Source: Sphingobacterium sp. SRCM116780 (lineage in GTDB: Bacteria > Bacteroidota > Bacteroidia > Sphingobacteriales > Sphingobacteriaceae). From it: a stretch of DNA of 64,000 nucleotides. A model generated the notes under the pieces. The model was given only the letters and a program-made list of their open reading frames with translations. It was not told the DNA's origin and made no database searches. The stretch covers positions 558,001-622,000 of the forward strand of contig NZ_CP090446.1 in the NCBI RefSeq assembly GCF_021442025.1, written 5' to 3'. Each line of letters starts with the position of its first letter. Within the stretch, counting starts at the first letter, position 1. Shown one piece after another: positions 9,409-17,770 of this stretch. The position numbers were made by a program, and so were the translations under genes.

Positions 9409-10287
9409 GTGAGGTATGCTGCGATCGATATTGGTTCAAATGCTGTTAGGCTTTTAATTGCTGATATTATTCAAGAAAAAGAAGGTTTTTCTTTTAAAAA
9501 AAATACACTGCTACGCGTTCCATTACGTCTAGGCGATGATGCTTTTATCCATCACAAATTATCACCGAAGAAGGCTGAAAATTTGGTTAAAACAATGCGT
9601 GCATTTCGTGAACTTATGGACGTTTATAACGTAGAAGATTATATGGCCTGTGCAACATCTGCTATGCGTGATGTAGACAATGGGCCAGAAGTCGTTAAAC
9701 AAGTTCGTGAGATCGGTATTAATATCGATATTATTGATGGAACGAAAGAAGCAGAAATTATCTATAATAGCCATTTGAATACTGAAATGGATTTAGATAA
9801 GGTTTACCTATATATAGATGTTGGAGGTGGTAGTACAGAATTATCACTATTTGCTAACGCTAAATTGGTCAATTCAAAATCCTTTAATTTAGGCACCATT
9901 CGTATTTTAGATAACCAAGATGAACAAGAAACTTGGGAAGATATGAAAGAATGGGTTGTGAATAATACGAAGATGTACAAACAAGTATATGGTATTGGTA
10001 CAGGTGGAAATATCAATAAACTATCTCGTTTAGCAAGTGAAAAAGCGGATAAACCGATTTCCTATGCAAAGTTGAAAGCCCTGTATCATTATTTGACTTC
10101 TTATTCATTAAAAGAACGTATTACGCAATTGGGGTTGAACGATGATCGTGCCGATGTAATTATTCCTGCTACAGAAATTTTTATGACGATCATGCGATAC
10201 GGTCATTTAAAACAAATCATGGTACCTCGCGTGGGCTTAGTGGACGGTGTGATTCAAACATTAATAAAAAAGAATCTACTGAAGTAG
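9409..10287 (+). CDS. Ppx/GppA-family phosphatase (GTG start)
   Basis: A 292-residue sugar-kinase/Hsp70-fold phosphatase of the exopolyphosphatase/pppGpp phosphatase family. The phosphate-1 loop YAAIDIGSNAVRLLIAD and phosphate-2 loop YLYIDVGGGSTELSL are intact, as is GIGTGGNINKLS. It is the short form lacking the extra C-terminal domain of E. coli Ppx. The start is a GTG at 9409: the nearby ATG at 9399 is out of frame and no in-frame ATG precedes the conserved phosphate loop. The gene is followed by tRNA-Leu. Confidence 0.9.
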   Translation: MRYAAIDIGSNAVRLLIADIIQEKEGFSFKKNTLLRVPLRLGDDAFIHHKLSPKKAENLVKTMRAFRELMDVYNVEDYMACATSAMRDVDNGPEVVKQVREIGINIDIIDGTKEAEIIYNSHLNTEMDLDKVYLYIDVGGGSTELSLFANAKLVNSKSFNLGTIRILDNQDEQETWEDMKEWVVNNTKMYKQVYGIGTGGNINKLSRLASEKADKPISYAKLKALYHYLTSYSLKERITQLGLNDDRADVIIPATEIFMTIMRYGHLKQIMVPRVGLVDGVIQTLIKKNLLK

Positions 10288-10374
10288 AAGGGGAATTAAA
10301 TTTTCTATTCTTAGCAAAAATTGCTTGTAGAATTTAAAAAAACAATTAAATTTGCGATACCATTTTGAAAATAG

Positions 10375-10458
10375 GCCCAGGTGGCGAAATTGGTAGACGC
10401 ACCATCTTGAGGGGGTGGCGCCTGTATGGGTGTGGCAGTTCGAATCTGCTTCTGGGTA
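10375..10458 (+). tRNA. tRNA-Leu (anticodon GAG)
   Basis: The 84-nt cloverleaf folds by eye: acceptor GCCCAGG pairs with TCTGGGT (10451-10457) with discriminator A, the D arm contains TGGTAGACGC, and the anticodon stem CCATC/GGTGG encloses loop TTGAGGG. A variable arm typical of class II tRNA follows, then T stem GGCAG/CTGCT around TTCGAAT. CCA is not encoded (the sequence reads ACA). The GAG anticodon reads CUC and CUU. Confidence 0.95.
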
Positions 10459-10488
10459 CAATTTTAAATATATATTCTTAAAGTATTA

Positions 10489-10523
10489 ATCGGACTTTGA
10501 ATACTTCAAAGTCCGATTTTTTT
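10489..10523 (+). terminator. Rho-independent terminator after tRNA-Leu
   Basis: A 13-bp perfect stem (ATCGGACTTTGAA at 10489-10501, complement at 10505-10517) with a 3-nt loop and a run of seven T residues, 31 bp after the tRNA. Confidence 0.9.
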
Positions 10524-10697
10524 ATGCCAAATTTATGGTATAGAACTTCCAGCTTTGTTCAAAATCTTTAATAATAACAGGAAATTATAAGGGTATTTGT
10601 AAACTCTTATTTCAATTTTGGTTGATCCATTGTTTACCACAATCTATAATTACCAAAATATTTTGACTTCCTAATAGTACATATAGTCATAACTTAT

Positions 10698-12341
10698 TTA
10701 AAATTTCTTAGCGATCATTTCAGTATTTTGGATTTTGGTCAGACTAATAACATTACCTTTGGCATCGACATTAAAGATGATGGAAGCATCCAAATCCCTA
10801 GCGAAAAATTCATGTTCCGCGAAAGGAACTAATTCTTTTCTATCGTTTCCAACTTGTCCGAATAGTTTATTGTTATCTGTAACTACTTCAAAAATAGGTC
10901 CTGGATTAAACTGATATCTACCTATATAACGTTGCAACAACTTGAACGGTATCCTGATTTTCTTTTGCGCTACGACCTTAATGTTTTTACGATTCCCCTT
11001 GTTAGGTAGCCCAGTACCTTTGATCGTAAAACCATTTATCCTCCCAAAAGAGTCTTTATTAAAATTGAAAATAGTCAGGCTATTATCTAATACGAAATGA
11101 TCTTTTTCATAAGGGATCAAGCGGGTTCTTAAACCACCAAGGTTATAATACATGAGGTTTCCGTCTTGTAGTCTGATGGTGTATTCACCACCATTTTCCA
11201 GCTTGTATACTCCCTGATAGGTTTCCAACTTAGCATCTGTCATGGTTATTGGTTTATAATCATAAGGCTTTCCCAAAGCAACAGCTAGCATTTTGGATGC
11301 AAGGATGTCCAAATCAGTAGGACTGTCGCAATTTCTAAAAATAGATATTAATAAGTTTTCCTCTGGCAGATAGGCTACATAAGTAAAAAAACCATTTACT
11401 ACCCCAACATGCTTAACGCTTGCACTTCCTTGTACATTGCCGATCTCCCAACCATATCCATAACCTGTTAACCGCCCATTGCTGAGTCTATAAGAGGAGT
11501 ATGCTTTTTTTAGAGATTCGGGTTGTAAAAACTGACCATTATATAAAGCGCTGTACCATTTTTGAATGTCCGCTGGGTTAGCAGCCAACGAACCCGCAGC
11601 ATAAGGTAAGGTCATGTTTAGATAATCCGAGTTTTGATAATGTCCGTTTCTCTGTGTATATCCTGAAACCCTACCATCGATCAGTTTGGTGGGGCTATCG
11701 TAATACGAATTATTCATCCCTAAAGCCTTAAAAATAGTCTCTTCGATATATTCTCCATATGGTTTTCCTGTAACTTTTTCTATAATATAGCCCAACAGTA
11801 TGTAGCCTGAGTTAGAATATTTGTAGTCTGTTCCTGGTTTATATTCTAGAGGTTCATCTTTAAAAAGATCCACAAGTTGTTTAGGACTTAAATTCTTTCG
11901 TTTTAATTCTTCGGTGAAACTGGGCAATCCAGTATAGTTTATTACTCCAGAAGTATGTGTCAATAGAGCTTCAATAGAGATGGCTTCATTTTTTTGTGGA
12001 AAATCTGGGATGTATTTGTGGATATCATCAGTAAGTGATAATTTCCCTTGTTCCATCAACTTCAAGATTGCACAGGCTGTAAACTGTTTGGTGATCGATC
12101 CGAGGCGGAATACATCCTCCGTTTTCATGTCCACATCGAGTTCGATGTTTGCCTTGCCAAAAGCTTTTTTATAAAGTAGCTGATCACCTCGAGAAATGTA
12201 AATTACGGTGCCTGGAGAGTTCTTTGGAAGTTCGTCGGTGGCCAATGAGTCAAATAAATAATTGTTGGCTTGCCCTAGGGTAATTGCAGGTGCAAGGATA
12301 GAAAAGATAAGGCACAGCAATGCCTGTAATGATGTTTTCAT
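10698..12341 (-). CDS. Beta-lactamase/penicillin-binding-type serine hydrolase, secreted
   Basis: A 547-residue class C beta-lactamase-fold hydrolase (Pfam beta-lactamase, AmpC/esterase/D-aminopeptidase group). A signal peptide (MKTSLQALLCLIFSILAPAI...) leads to the periplasm. The SxxK active site is Ser82-Ile-Thr-Lys85, YSN is at 175-177, and HVGVVNGF supplies the third motif. About 200 residues of strand-rich C-terminal domain follow, as in many Bacteroidota paralogues. True antibiotic hydrolysis is not implied; esterase or peptidase activity is equally possible. It is a single gene, with a 240-bp gap after the preceding terminator. Confidence 0.88.
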   Translation of the reverse strand: MKTSLQALLCLIFSILAPAITLGQANNYLFDSLATDELPKNSPGTVIYISRGDQLLYKKAFGKANIELDVDMKTEDVFRLGSITKQFTACAILKLMEQGKLSLTDDIHKYIPDFPQKNEAISIEALLTHTSGVINYTGLPSFTEELKRKNLSPKQLVDLFKDEPLEYKPGTDYKYSNSGYILLGYIIEKVTGKPYGEYIEETIFKALGMNNSYYDSPTKLIDGRVSGYTQRNGHYQNSDYLNMTLPYAAGSLAANPADIQKWYSALYNGQFLQPESLKKAYSSYRLSNGRLTGYGYGWEIGNVQGSASVKHVGVVNGFFTYVAYLPEENLLISIFRNCDSPTDLDILASKMLAVALGKPYDYKPITMTDAKLETYQGVYKLENGGEYTIRLQDGNLMYYNLGGLRTRLIPYEKDHFVLDNSLTIFNFNKDSFGRINGFTIKGTGLPNKGNRKNIKVVAQKKIRIPFKLLQRYIGRYQFNPGPIFEVVTDNNKLFGQVGNDRKELVPFAEHEFFARDLDASIIFNVDAKGNVISLTKIQNTEMIAKKF

Positions 12342-12390
12342 TTTCTAAGAATTAATGTAAATATGAATGAATAATGTTTTAGCGGTTATG

Positions 12391-12729
12391 CTAACCTCTT
12401 TTTTGTATTTGTTTTAATAAGACATAAGAGGAGATCAGTGCTATACCCAAACTGAGAAATACACAAAAAATAATAATCTCTAGTTTTTGTAGGGGGAAAA
12501 AAAAGCTTATTGTGACACCTGCTGCAATTCCAAGTGCAATTCCGATACTGATTATTCCTAGTATAAGTAAAAAAGGTAAAGGATTAGACTGGCCTTTGAA
12601 ATGATCAGGTGCAAGCCCCCTTGCGATAATTTCCATGCGCTCTTTGTGCCTAGTGGTGAAATAATAATAGCTGATCCCAAATATGACCAAGGATATAGAT
12701 ATAAATAATGCCGCTGAAGTACTTTCCAT
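12391..12729 (-). CDS. Small membrane protein, DUF6249-like
   Basis: A 112-residue protein with an N-terminal helix (ALFISISLVIFGISYYYF), a short charged cytoplasmic stretch (TTRHKERMEIIARGLAPDHF) and two further helices. This layout, with the HKERMEIIA motif, resembles the DUF6249 family often found beside ECF sigma genes in Bacteroidota. ATG 12729 (MESTSAALF) is chosen over one 16 codons upstream because the first helix then starts normally. It is divergent from the sigma factor gene, 123 bp away, and is a plausible target of it. Confidence 0.75.
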   Translation of the reverse strand: MESTSAALFISISLVIFGISYYYFTTRHKERMEIIARGLAPDHFKGQSNPLPFLLILGIISIGIALGIAAGVTISFFFPLQKLEIIIFCVFLSLGIALISSYVLLKQIQKRG

Positions 12730-12852
12730 GTTAATTAGTTTTGTTAATTTTCTAATAAGACTGAAAGTATTGAACATTGGTCACATTTGTGACCAATGTT
12801 TTTAATATATAGTCTAACCAATTAGTATAAGGAAATCAATTTAGCCTCAAGC

Positions 12853-13440
12853 ATGCTGTTCAGGAAAATTCGTAAAGAAGAAGATTATTACTTAAAGAAA
12901 GCAATTCTCGGTGAAAGGGAAGGTTTTGAATATCTTGTGGATACTTATCGAAACTTGGCTTATACAGTGGCCTTCAAAATTTGCGGGAACAGAGAGAATG
13001 CAGAAGAAGTGGTACAGGATGCATTTATGAAGGCTTTTAATGCGTTGGCTACTTTTCGTAGTGCAGCCAAGTTTTCGACTTGGCTTTATAAGATTGTTTA
13101 CCATACGGCTTTAACGAAAAAAAGCTCAAGATGCATGGATAGTGTAGAGCTTAATGATGAATCGGGTGACTTGGTATATGTTCTGGATGAAAAAAAGGAA
13201 TTTAATGGTTTGTTTCAAGCTGATCGGAAAGAATATATCAACTTGGGGCTCGCACAACTAGTGGAAGAGGAAAGGATTGTGGTAACACTTCATTATCTGG
13301 GAGAAAAAAGTATCGCAGAAATCGCAGAAATACTAGAGATTGGAAAATCTGCAATTAAAATGAGGTTGATGCGAGGAAGAAGAAAACTGGAGGAATCACT
13401 TAAAGGTTTATTAAAAGAAGAATTGAAAGATCTGTTATGA
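12853..13440 (+). CDS. ECF RNA polymerase sigma factor
   Basis: A 195-residue sigma-70 family protein of the extracytoplasmic type. Region 2 (LVDTYRNLAYTVAFKICGNRENAEEVVQDAFMKAF) and region 4 (VTLHYLGEKSIAEIAEILEIGKSAIKMRLMRGRRKL, helix-turn-helix) are intact and separated by a normal linker. The stop codon overlaps the next gene by 4 bp, so the two are translationally coupled. The signal sensed is unknown. Confidence 0.93.
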   Translation: MLFRKIRKEEDYYLKKAILGEREGFEYLVDTYRNLAYTVAFKICGNRENAEEVVQDAFMKAFNALATFRSAAKFSTWLYKIVYHTALTKKSSRCMDSVELNDESGDLVYVLDEKKEFNGLFQADRKEYINLGLAQLVEEERIVVTLHYLGEKSIAEIAEILEIGKSAIKMRLMRGRRKLEESLKGLLKEELKDLL

Positions 13441-13796
13441 AAAAAGGAAAATTAAAAGAGAATGACCAACTCGCAGTCCTGCTCAAGCAAGAGCTAATGG
13501 ATATACCTTCAGCTGAATTTTCAGATAAATTGTTACGTACATCTATGAACAGTTACAGCATAAGTTACAGCACAAAATATCGAAAAGAAGAGCGCTTAGG
13601 AAAAGTTATTATGATTATATTGGTATTTTTCAACTTCATGATGCTGTATCTTCTGAAGCCTCTTGGTATGCATCCGGCTATATTATTGAGTTTCTTAGCT
13701 CTCGCAGTTGGTATTGGTTTTTTGCTTTGGATGAATGTAAAGGCAGTTGGGGTTGTGTTTACAGATCGCAAATTGAAGACTAAATTCCCAGCTTGA
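13437..13796 (+). CDS. Membrane protein coupled to the sigma factor (possible anti-sigma)
   Basis: A 119-residue protein with a soluble N-terminal half (about 60 residues, charged, with SAEFSDKLL) and two C-terminal membrane helices (VIMIILVFFNFMMLYLL and AILLSFLALAVGIGFLL). No zinc-binding anti-sigma motif (HxxxCxxC) is present. The ATGA overlap with the sigma gene makes a regulatory partnership likely: it may tether the sigma factor at the membrane. This is inference from position, not from homology. Confidence 0.75.
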   Translation: MKKGKLKENDQLAVLLKQELMDIPSAEFSDKLLRTSMNSYSISYSTKYRKEERLGKVIMIILVFFNFMMLYLLKPLGMHPAILLSFLALAVGIGFLLWMNVKAVGVVFTDRKLKTKFPA

Positions 13797-13864
13797 AAAA
13801 AATGAAATGGGGGCAAATAGATTCAATCAGTAATTTAAATGCTCAAAAGTATGGTAACTAAAGG

Positions 13865-13897
13865 AAAGAGGTCTGGAAATTTTCCAGACCTCTTTTT
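13865..13897. terminator. Bidirectional terminator between convergent genes
   Basis: A long palindrome with arms AAAGAGGTCTGGAAA (13865-13879) and its complement ending at 13895, flanked by A-run and T-run, lies between the sigma-coupled membrane gene and the convergent Fe-S gene. It overlaps the stop of the latter. Confidence 0.88.
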
Positions 13898-14690
13898 ATA
13901 TGTTATTGGCTCTTACCGTTATTTCTGCGATATCCAGAACTTCTATTTCTTGTTCCTTCTCCTTGATCTTTACCCCATCTTTTAACATCGTCATACAAAA
14001 TGGACAGGCAGCAGCAACAATTGTAGCCTGGCTATTGATTACTTCTTCTATACGTTCGATGTTGATGTCTTTTGTGCCTTTCTCGGGTTCTTTGAACATC
14101 TGTCCACCACCAGCGCCACAACAAAGTCCATTGCTCTTACATCTCTTTAATTCGATCAATTGTGCATCTAAACTTTCTAGTACTTTTCTAGGGGCTTCAT
14201 AGACTTCATTAGCACGACCTAAATAACAAGGATCATGGTACGTTATCTTTTTGCCCTGAAAGGCATGACCATCGGCAGGTTTTAATTTTCCTTCGTCAAT
14301 TAAACTTTGGATTAACTGGGTATGATGAATCAATTCATAGTTTCCTCCCAATGCCGGGTATTCGTTCTTTAGCGTATTGAAACAATGTGGACAAGCTGTT
14401 ACAATCTTTTTGACTTCATAACCATCCAAAACTTGAATGTTCATCATTGCTTGCATTTGAAACAAAAATTCATTTCCTGATCGTTTGGCCGGGTCACCGG
14501 TACAGCTTTCTTCTGTACCCAATATCGCATATTTTATTCCTACATGTTGAAGGATACGACAAATATCACGGGTTATTTTTTGAGCTCTTTCATCAAAACT
14601 TCCTGCACAACCTACCCAAAAAAGAATATCTGCGGTTTCACCTTTAGCCATTAGTTCGGCCATTGTTGGGACATGTAATTCGTTTTCCAT
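13896..14690 (-). CDS. CCG-domain (Fe-S)-binding protein, heterodisulfide reductase subunit B-like
   Basis: A 264-residue protein with two CCG cysteine-rich domains: TACPHCFNTLKNEYP...HDPCYLGR and KSNGLCCGAGGG...AACPFCMTML. These bind a [4Fe-4S] cluster as in HdrB, GlpC and LutA. With the membrane-bound dicluster protein encoded just upstream (22-bp gap), it probably makes a two-subunit electron-transfer complex between a cytoplasmic donor and the quinone pool. The donor, perhaps an acyl-CoA dehydrogenase or ETF, is not identified here. Confidence 0.9.
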   Translation of the reverse strand: MENELHVPTMAELMAKGETADILFWVGCAGSFDERAQKITRDICRILQHVGIKYAILGTEESCTGDPAKRSGNEFLFQMQAMMNIQVLDGYEVKKIVTACPHCFNTLKNEYPALGGNYELIHHTQLIQSLIDEGKLKPADGHAFQGKKITYHDPCYLGRANEVYEAPRKVLESLDAQLIELKRCKSNGLCCGAGGGQMFKEPEKGTKDINIERIEEVINSQATIVAAACPFCMTMLKDGVKIKEKEQEIEVLDIAEITVRANNI

Positions 14691-14711
14691 GATTTTTATT
14701 TTATATAAAGC

Positions 14712-16010
14712 TTATTGTTGTGAAGTCCAATTTGCACGATCCATTTGAGAATATTTCCATGGAGCACCATTATTTTCAACATTTCCAAACATCGCGTTGA
14801 TACTGGCTGGAGCTTGTGATTCTTCCATAACAGAAAATCGCCTAAGCTCCACAATAATTTCTAGCGGATTAATATTGACAGGACATTGCTCTACACAGGC
14901 ATTACAGCTTGTACATGCCCACAGTTCTTCACGTGTGATATAACTATCTAATAAAGATTTCCCATCATCAACATAGGTTCCATTGGTTTGGATGTTTTTA
15001 CCAACTTCATCAACACGATCTCTTGTGTCCATCATGATTTTTCTAGGAGATAATAACTTCCCTGTAATATTAGCTGGACAAGCAGCTGTACATCGACCAC
15101 ATTCGGTACAGGTGTACGCGTCTAACAAGTTTTTCCAGGTTAAATCCTGTACATCTTTTGCTCCAAAGCGTATTGGTTGATCTGTAGGAGGTGGGGTAAA
15201 GGTTGGATCTAACATCGCCTTCACTTCATTTGTTACATTTTCCATATTGGTTAGTTTCCCTTTAGGATCCAAATTAGAAAAATACGTGTTTGGAAATGCT
15301 AACAGAATGTGTAAGTGTTTAGAATAAGGTAAATAATTAAGAAATGCCAGAACACCTAAAATATGAAACCACCAACTTGTCCTTTCAATTAAAATCAACG
15401 ATGACACATCAGAAGGAAGAAGAGACATTAGATACTGGCTGATTGGAAAAGAACCAGCAACAATGTAATGTGAATTTCCATAAAGTTGTAATTTCTGATC
15501 AGCAGCATTCATCAATAAGAATGCGGTCATCAATAGAATTTCCGTTATCAGAATTAAATTAGCATCTGTTTTAGGCCAGTTTTTTAATTCAGGGCTATTT
15601 AAGCGTTTTAAATGAAGAACATTTCTACGGATTAAAAATACCACACAACCGAGTAATACAGCAAATGCTAACCATTCAAATGAGCTAATTAGAAAAGCAT
15701 AGAAGTCACCTAGAAAGGATAAGAAACGATGTGTGCCAAATAAGCCATCAATAACAATTTCAATCATTTCAATATTGATGATACAGAAACCAGTGTATAC
15801 AAAAAGATGTAAAATGGCAGGGACAGGTTTTTTAAACATTTTCTTTTGACCAAATGCGACTAATAGCATGGTTTTAAGACGTTCTTTAGGTCTGTCAGTC
15901 CTGTTCAGCGCTCTCCCTAATTTAATGTTTTTATATATCTGTCTGGCATTTTTGGCAAACAGTACGATTGCACTGATGAAGCATAATGCAAATATAAGTT
16001 GGTTAATCAT
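14712..16010 (-). CDS. Membrane-anchored 4Fe-4S dicluster oxidoreductase subunit
   Basis: A 432-residue protein. The N-terminal 240 residues hold about six membrane helices of a cytochrome-b-like (NarI/HdrE-type) domain. The C-terminal domain carries two cluster motifs, CTECGRCTAACP and CTSCNACVEQCP. The pair with the CCG protein is common in Bacteroidota and is described as a heterodisulfide-reductase-like complex. The start at 16010 gives a membrane helix directly, as expected. A 466-bp noncoding stretch lies upstream. Confidence 0.9.
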   Translation of the reverse strand: MINQLIFALCFISAIVLFAKNARQIYKNIKLGRALNRTDRPKERLKTMLLVAFGQKKMFKKPVPAILHLFVYTGFCIINIEMIEIVIDGLFGTHRFLSFLGDFYAFLISSFEWLAFAVLLGCVVFLIRRNVLHLKRLNSPELKNWPKTDANLILITEILLMTAFLLMNAADQKLQLYGNSHYIVAGSFPISQYLMSLLPSDVSSLILIERTSWWFHILGVLAFLNYLPYSKHLHILLAFPNTYFSNLDPKGKLTNMENVTNEVKAMLDPTFTPPPTDQPIRFGAKDVQDLTWKNLLDAYTCTECGRCTAACPANITGKLLSPRKIMMDTRDRVDEVGKNIQTNGTYVDDGKSLLDSYITREELWACTSCNACVEQCPVNINPLEIIVELRRFSVMEESQAPASINAMFGNVENNGAPWKYSQMDRANWTSQQ

Positions 16011-16142
16011 ATCTTTTTATCACAGTATACACAAATATAATATAAATAATATAGTATGCGTGCATAATATATTATTTATAATTTTTAAAAATTAATAACC
16101 TTTTTCGATAATTAAGAATTTCATTTTTTAAGTGGAGACTAG

Positions 16143-16364
16143 TAACCTAAGCTCGATTTTAAAATAGGACACGTTTGTTCTTACAAACCCAGATAGGTGT
16201 GGAATCTACAAATGAAATTAATAATCGAACTCAGGTTAGTATATCTTTAATATGCAAAAGAAGAATACAAATTAGGAGCACTTATTTGTCGAGTTATTTT
16301 TGATAACATCAGGATATCAAGTTGATCTAAGATCTATCATATAAACTCGAGTGAAAGTTTATAT
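16143..16364. other. Structured noncoding region (nested inverted repeats)
   Basis: The 466-bp gap between the Fe-S operon and ompH holds no convincing gene. It contains a long-range inverted repeat, TAACCTAAGCTCGATT at 16143-16158 against AATCGAACTCAGGTTA at 16223-16238 (14 of 16 pairs). Inside it is a hairpin with arms GTTTGT/ACAAAC, flanked by ACAC and GTGT. A separate 9-bp hairpin, ATATAAACT/AGTTTATAT, lies at 16339-16364. The layout could be a small RNA or the remains of a mobile element; no known RNA family was recognised. Confidence 0.45.
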
Positions 16365-16400
16365 TGAGAAATGCGGGAGGAGGGAATAAGATAAAAGCAA

Positions 16401-16438
16401 AAAAAAACAGTAGCCTTTTAAGAGACTACTGTTTTTTT
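16401..16438 (-). terminator. Terminator downstream of the ompH-bamA cluster
   Basis: A hairpin of 13 bp with arms AAAAAAACAGTAG (16401-16413) and CTACTGTTTTTTT (16426-16438), 38 bp after the ompH stop. It is flanked by A and T runs, so it works in either direction. Confidence 0.88.
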
Positions 16439-16476
16439 AACAGCTATATACTGTTTTATTTTAGCAATAGATTTAC

Positions 16477-17040
16477 TTATTTTTTAGCTGGGGTTGATGT
16501 AGCAGTTGCCGAAATCCCTAATTTAGTTTTAACGGCTCCAGTTAAATCATCACCACCTTGAAAGTAAGGGATGTTTGTGCTTGAAATATCAAATACATAA
16601 GCAAAACCTTTTTCTTTTGATACAGCAGTAACAGCTTCAGCTACTTTCTTATGAATAGGAGAAAGTAACTCTTCTTCTTTTTTGTTTAATTCCTCTTGAG
16701 CAACACGTTGATTTTCGTTGATGCGAGTTTCAATATCACGTAGCTCTGTTCCTAATTTTTGTAATTCAGGATCTACAGTTTCTTTATTCGCTTCACTTCT
16801 ATTACGAGCTTTGTCATTCGCTTCTTTTTGTTTTGTTTGATACATTGCATACATATCTTGAAGCTCTTTTGTTTTTCCATCACTCAACGTCTTCAATTGA
16901 CCTTCCGCTGTTTTGAATTCTGAAGTTGACTGGATAATTTCTGCAAAATTGATGTGTCCAATTTTTTGTTGAGCATGAGCTAACTGAGTTGCAAAAAAAA
17001 CTGCTACAAATGCAATTGCACCTTTAAATAAATTTTTCAT
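16477..17040 (-). CDS. OmpH/Skp-family periplasmic chaperone (second copy)
   Basis: A 187-residue secreted protein: signal peptide MKNLFKGAIAFVAVFFATQLAHA, then the family opening QKIGHINFAEIIQ, and a long coiled coil (about residues 60-125, KQKEANDKARNRSEANKE...). It ends with GFAYVFDIS and a short Thr/Pro tail. Skp-like proteins hold unfolded outer-membrane proteins for BamA. A start three codons upstream (17049) is equally possible; an extension to 17118 is not, since it would bury the signal peptide. It lies in tandem with the next OmpH and bamA. Confidence 0.9.
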   Translation of the reverse strand: MKNLFKGAIAFVAVFFATQLAHAQQKIGHINFAEIIQSTSEFKTAEGQLKTLSDGKTKELQDMYAMYQTKQKEANDKARNRSEANKETVDPELQKLGTELRDIETRINENQRVAQEELNKKEEELLSPIHKKVAEAVTAVSKEKGFAYVFDISSTNIPYFQGGDDLTGAVKTKLGISATATSTPAKK

Positions 17041-17157
17041 TCTTTCCATTTTAATCTTAGTTGCCTCTTTAAAATTATTTTGAGACAAGTTTGTGTTTCT
17101 AATTTTAATAATTAACAATACTCGGTATTCGTTCTCGCAATATTAATAAACAAATAT

Positions 17158-17691
17158 TTACTTTGCAAGTGTTGCATTAGGTTTAAAACCTAATTTAGTA
17201 ATGACTTCATTACTTTTATCGAGTTTCGGATTGGCATATAGGAATGTTGCTTCTTGACCTTTGTCTAATACAATATCTATTCCTTGAGATGCCGCTAAAT
17301 CTTGAATTGCTTTTGTTACACGTCCTTGGATGGGTTGTACTAATTGAATACGTTGTTTATATAATTCACCTTCAAAACCAAATTTTTGCTTTTGATAATC
17401 TTTTACCTCTTTTTCTTTTTTCACAATCTCATCCTCACGACGTTTACGCATATCTTCGTTTAATAAAACTTGGTCATTTTGATAAGCCTTATATAATCTT
17501 TCAATTTCTGCATATTGCTGATCTACTTCTTGTTGCCATTTTTGGGATAGATCATCTAATTGTTTCTGAGCGGACGTATATTCAGGAATATGTTTTAAAA
17601 TATATTCTGAATCTACATAAGCAAACTGCTGTGCAAAAGTAGTTGACACGGTAACTACAACAAATGCTATTAATAAAACTATTTTTTTCAT
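17158..17691 (-). CDS. OmpH/Skp-family periplasmic chaperone (first copy)
   Basis: A 177-residue protein with signal peptide MKKIVLLIAFVVVTVSTTFA, family start QQFAYVDSEYILKHIPEY, a coiled coil over roughly residues 45-115, and the conserved end GIDIVLDKGQEATFLYANPKLD. It is 79 bp downstream of bamA and 117 bp upstream of the second copy. The tandem duplicate beside bamA is typical for Bacteroidota, with the two copies strongly diverged. Confidence 0.92.
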   Translation of the reverse strand: MKKIVLLIAFVVVTVSTTFAQQFAYVDSEYILKHIPEYTSAQKQLDDLSQKWQQEVDQQYAEIERLYKAYQNDQVLLNEDMRKRREDEIVKKEKEVKDYQKQKFGFEGELYKQRIQLVQPIQGRVTKAIQDLAASQGIDIVLDKGQEATFLYANPKLDKSNEVITKLGFKPNATLAK

Positions 17692-17770
17692 CTTATTCTT
17701 GATTATACTTTCAACTAATATATGAATTTCTTCTATATGACAACGTTTATGATAAAAAGTTTAAGGAGAA

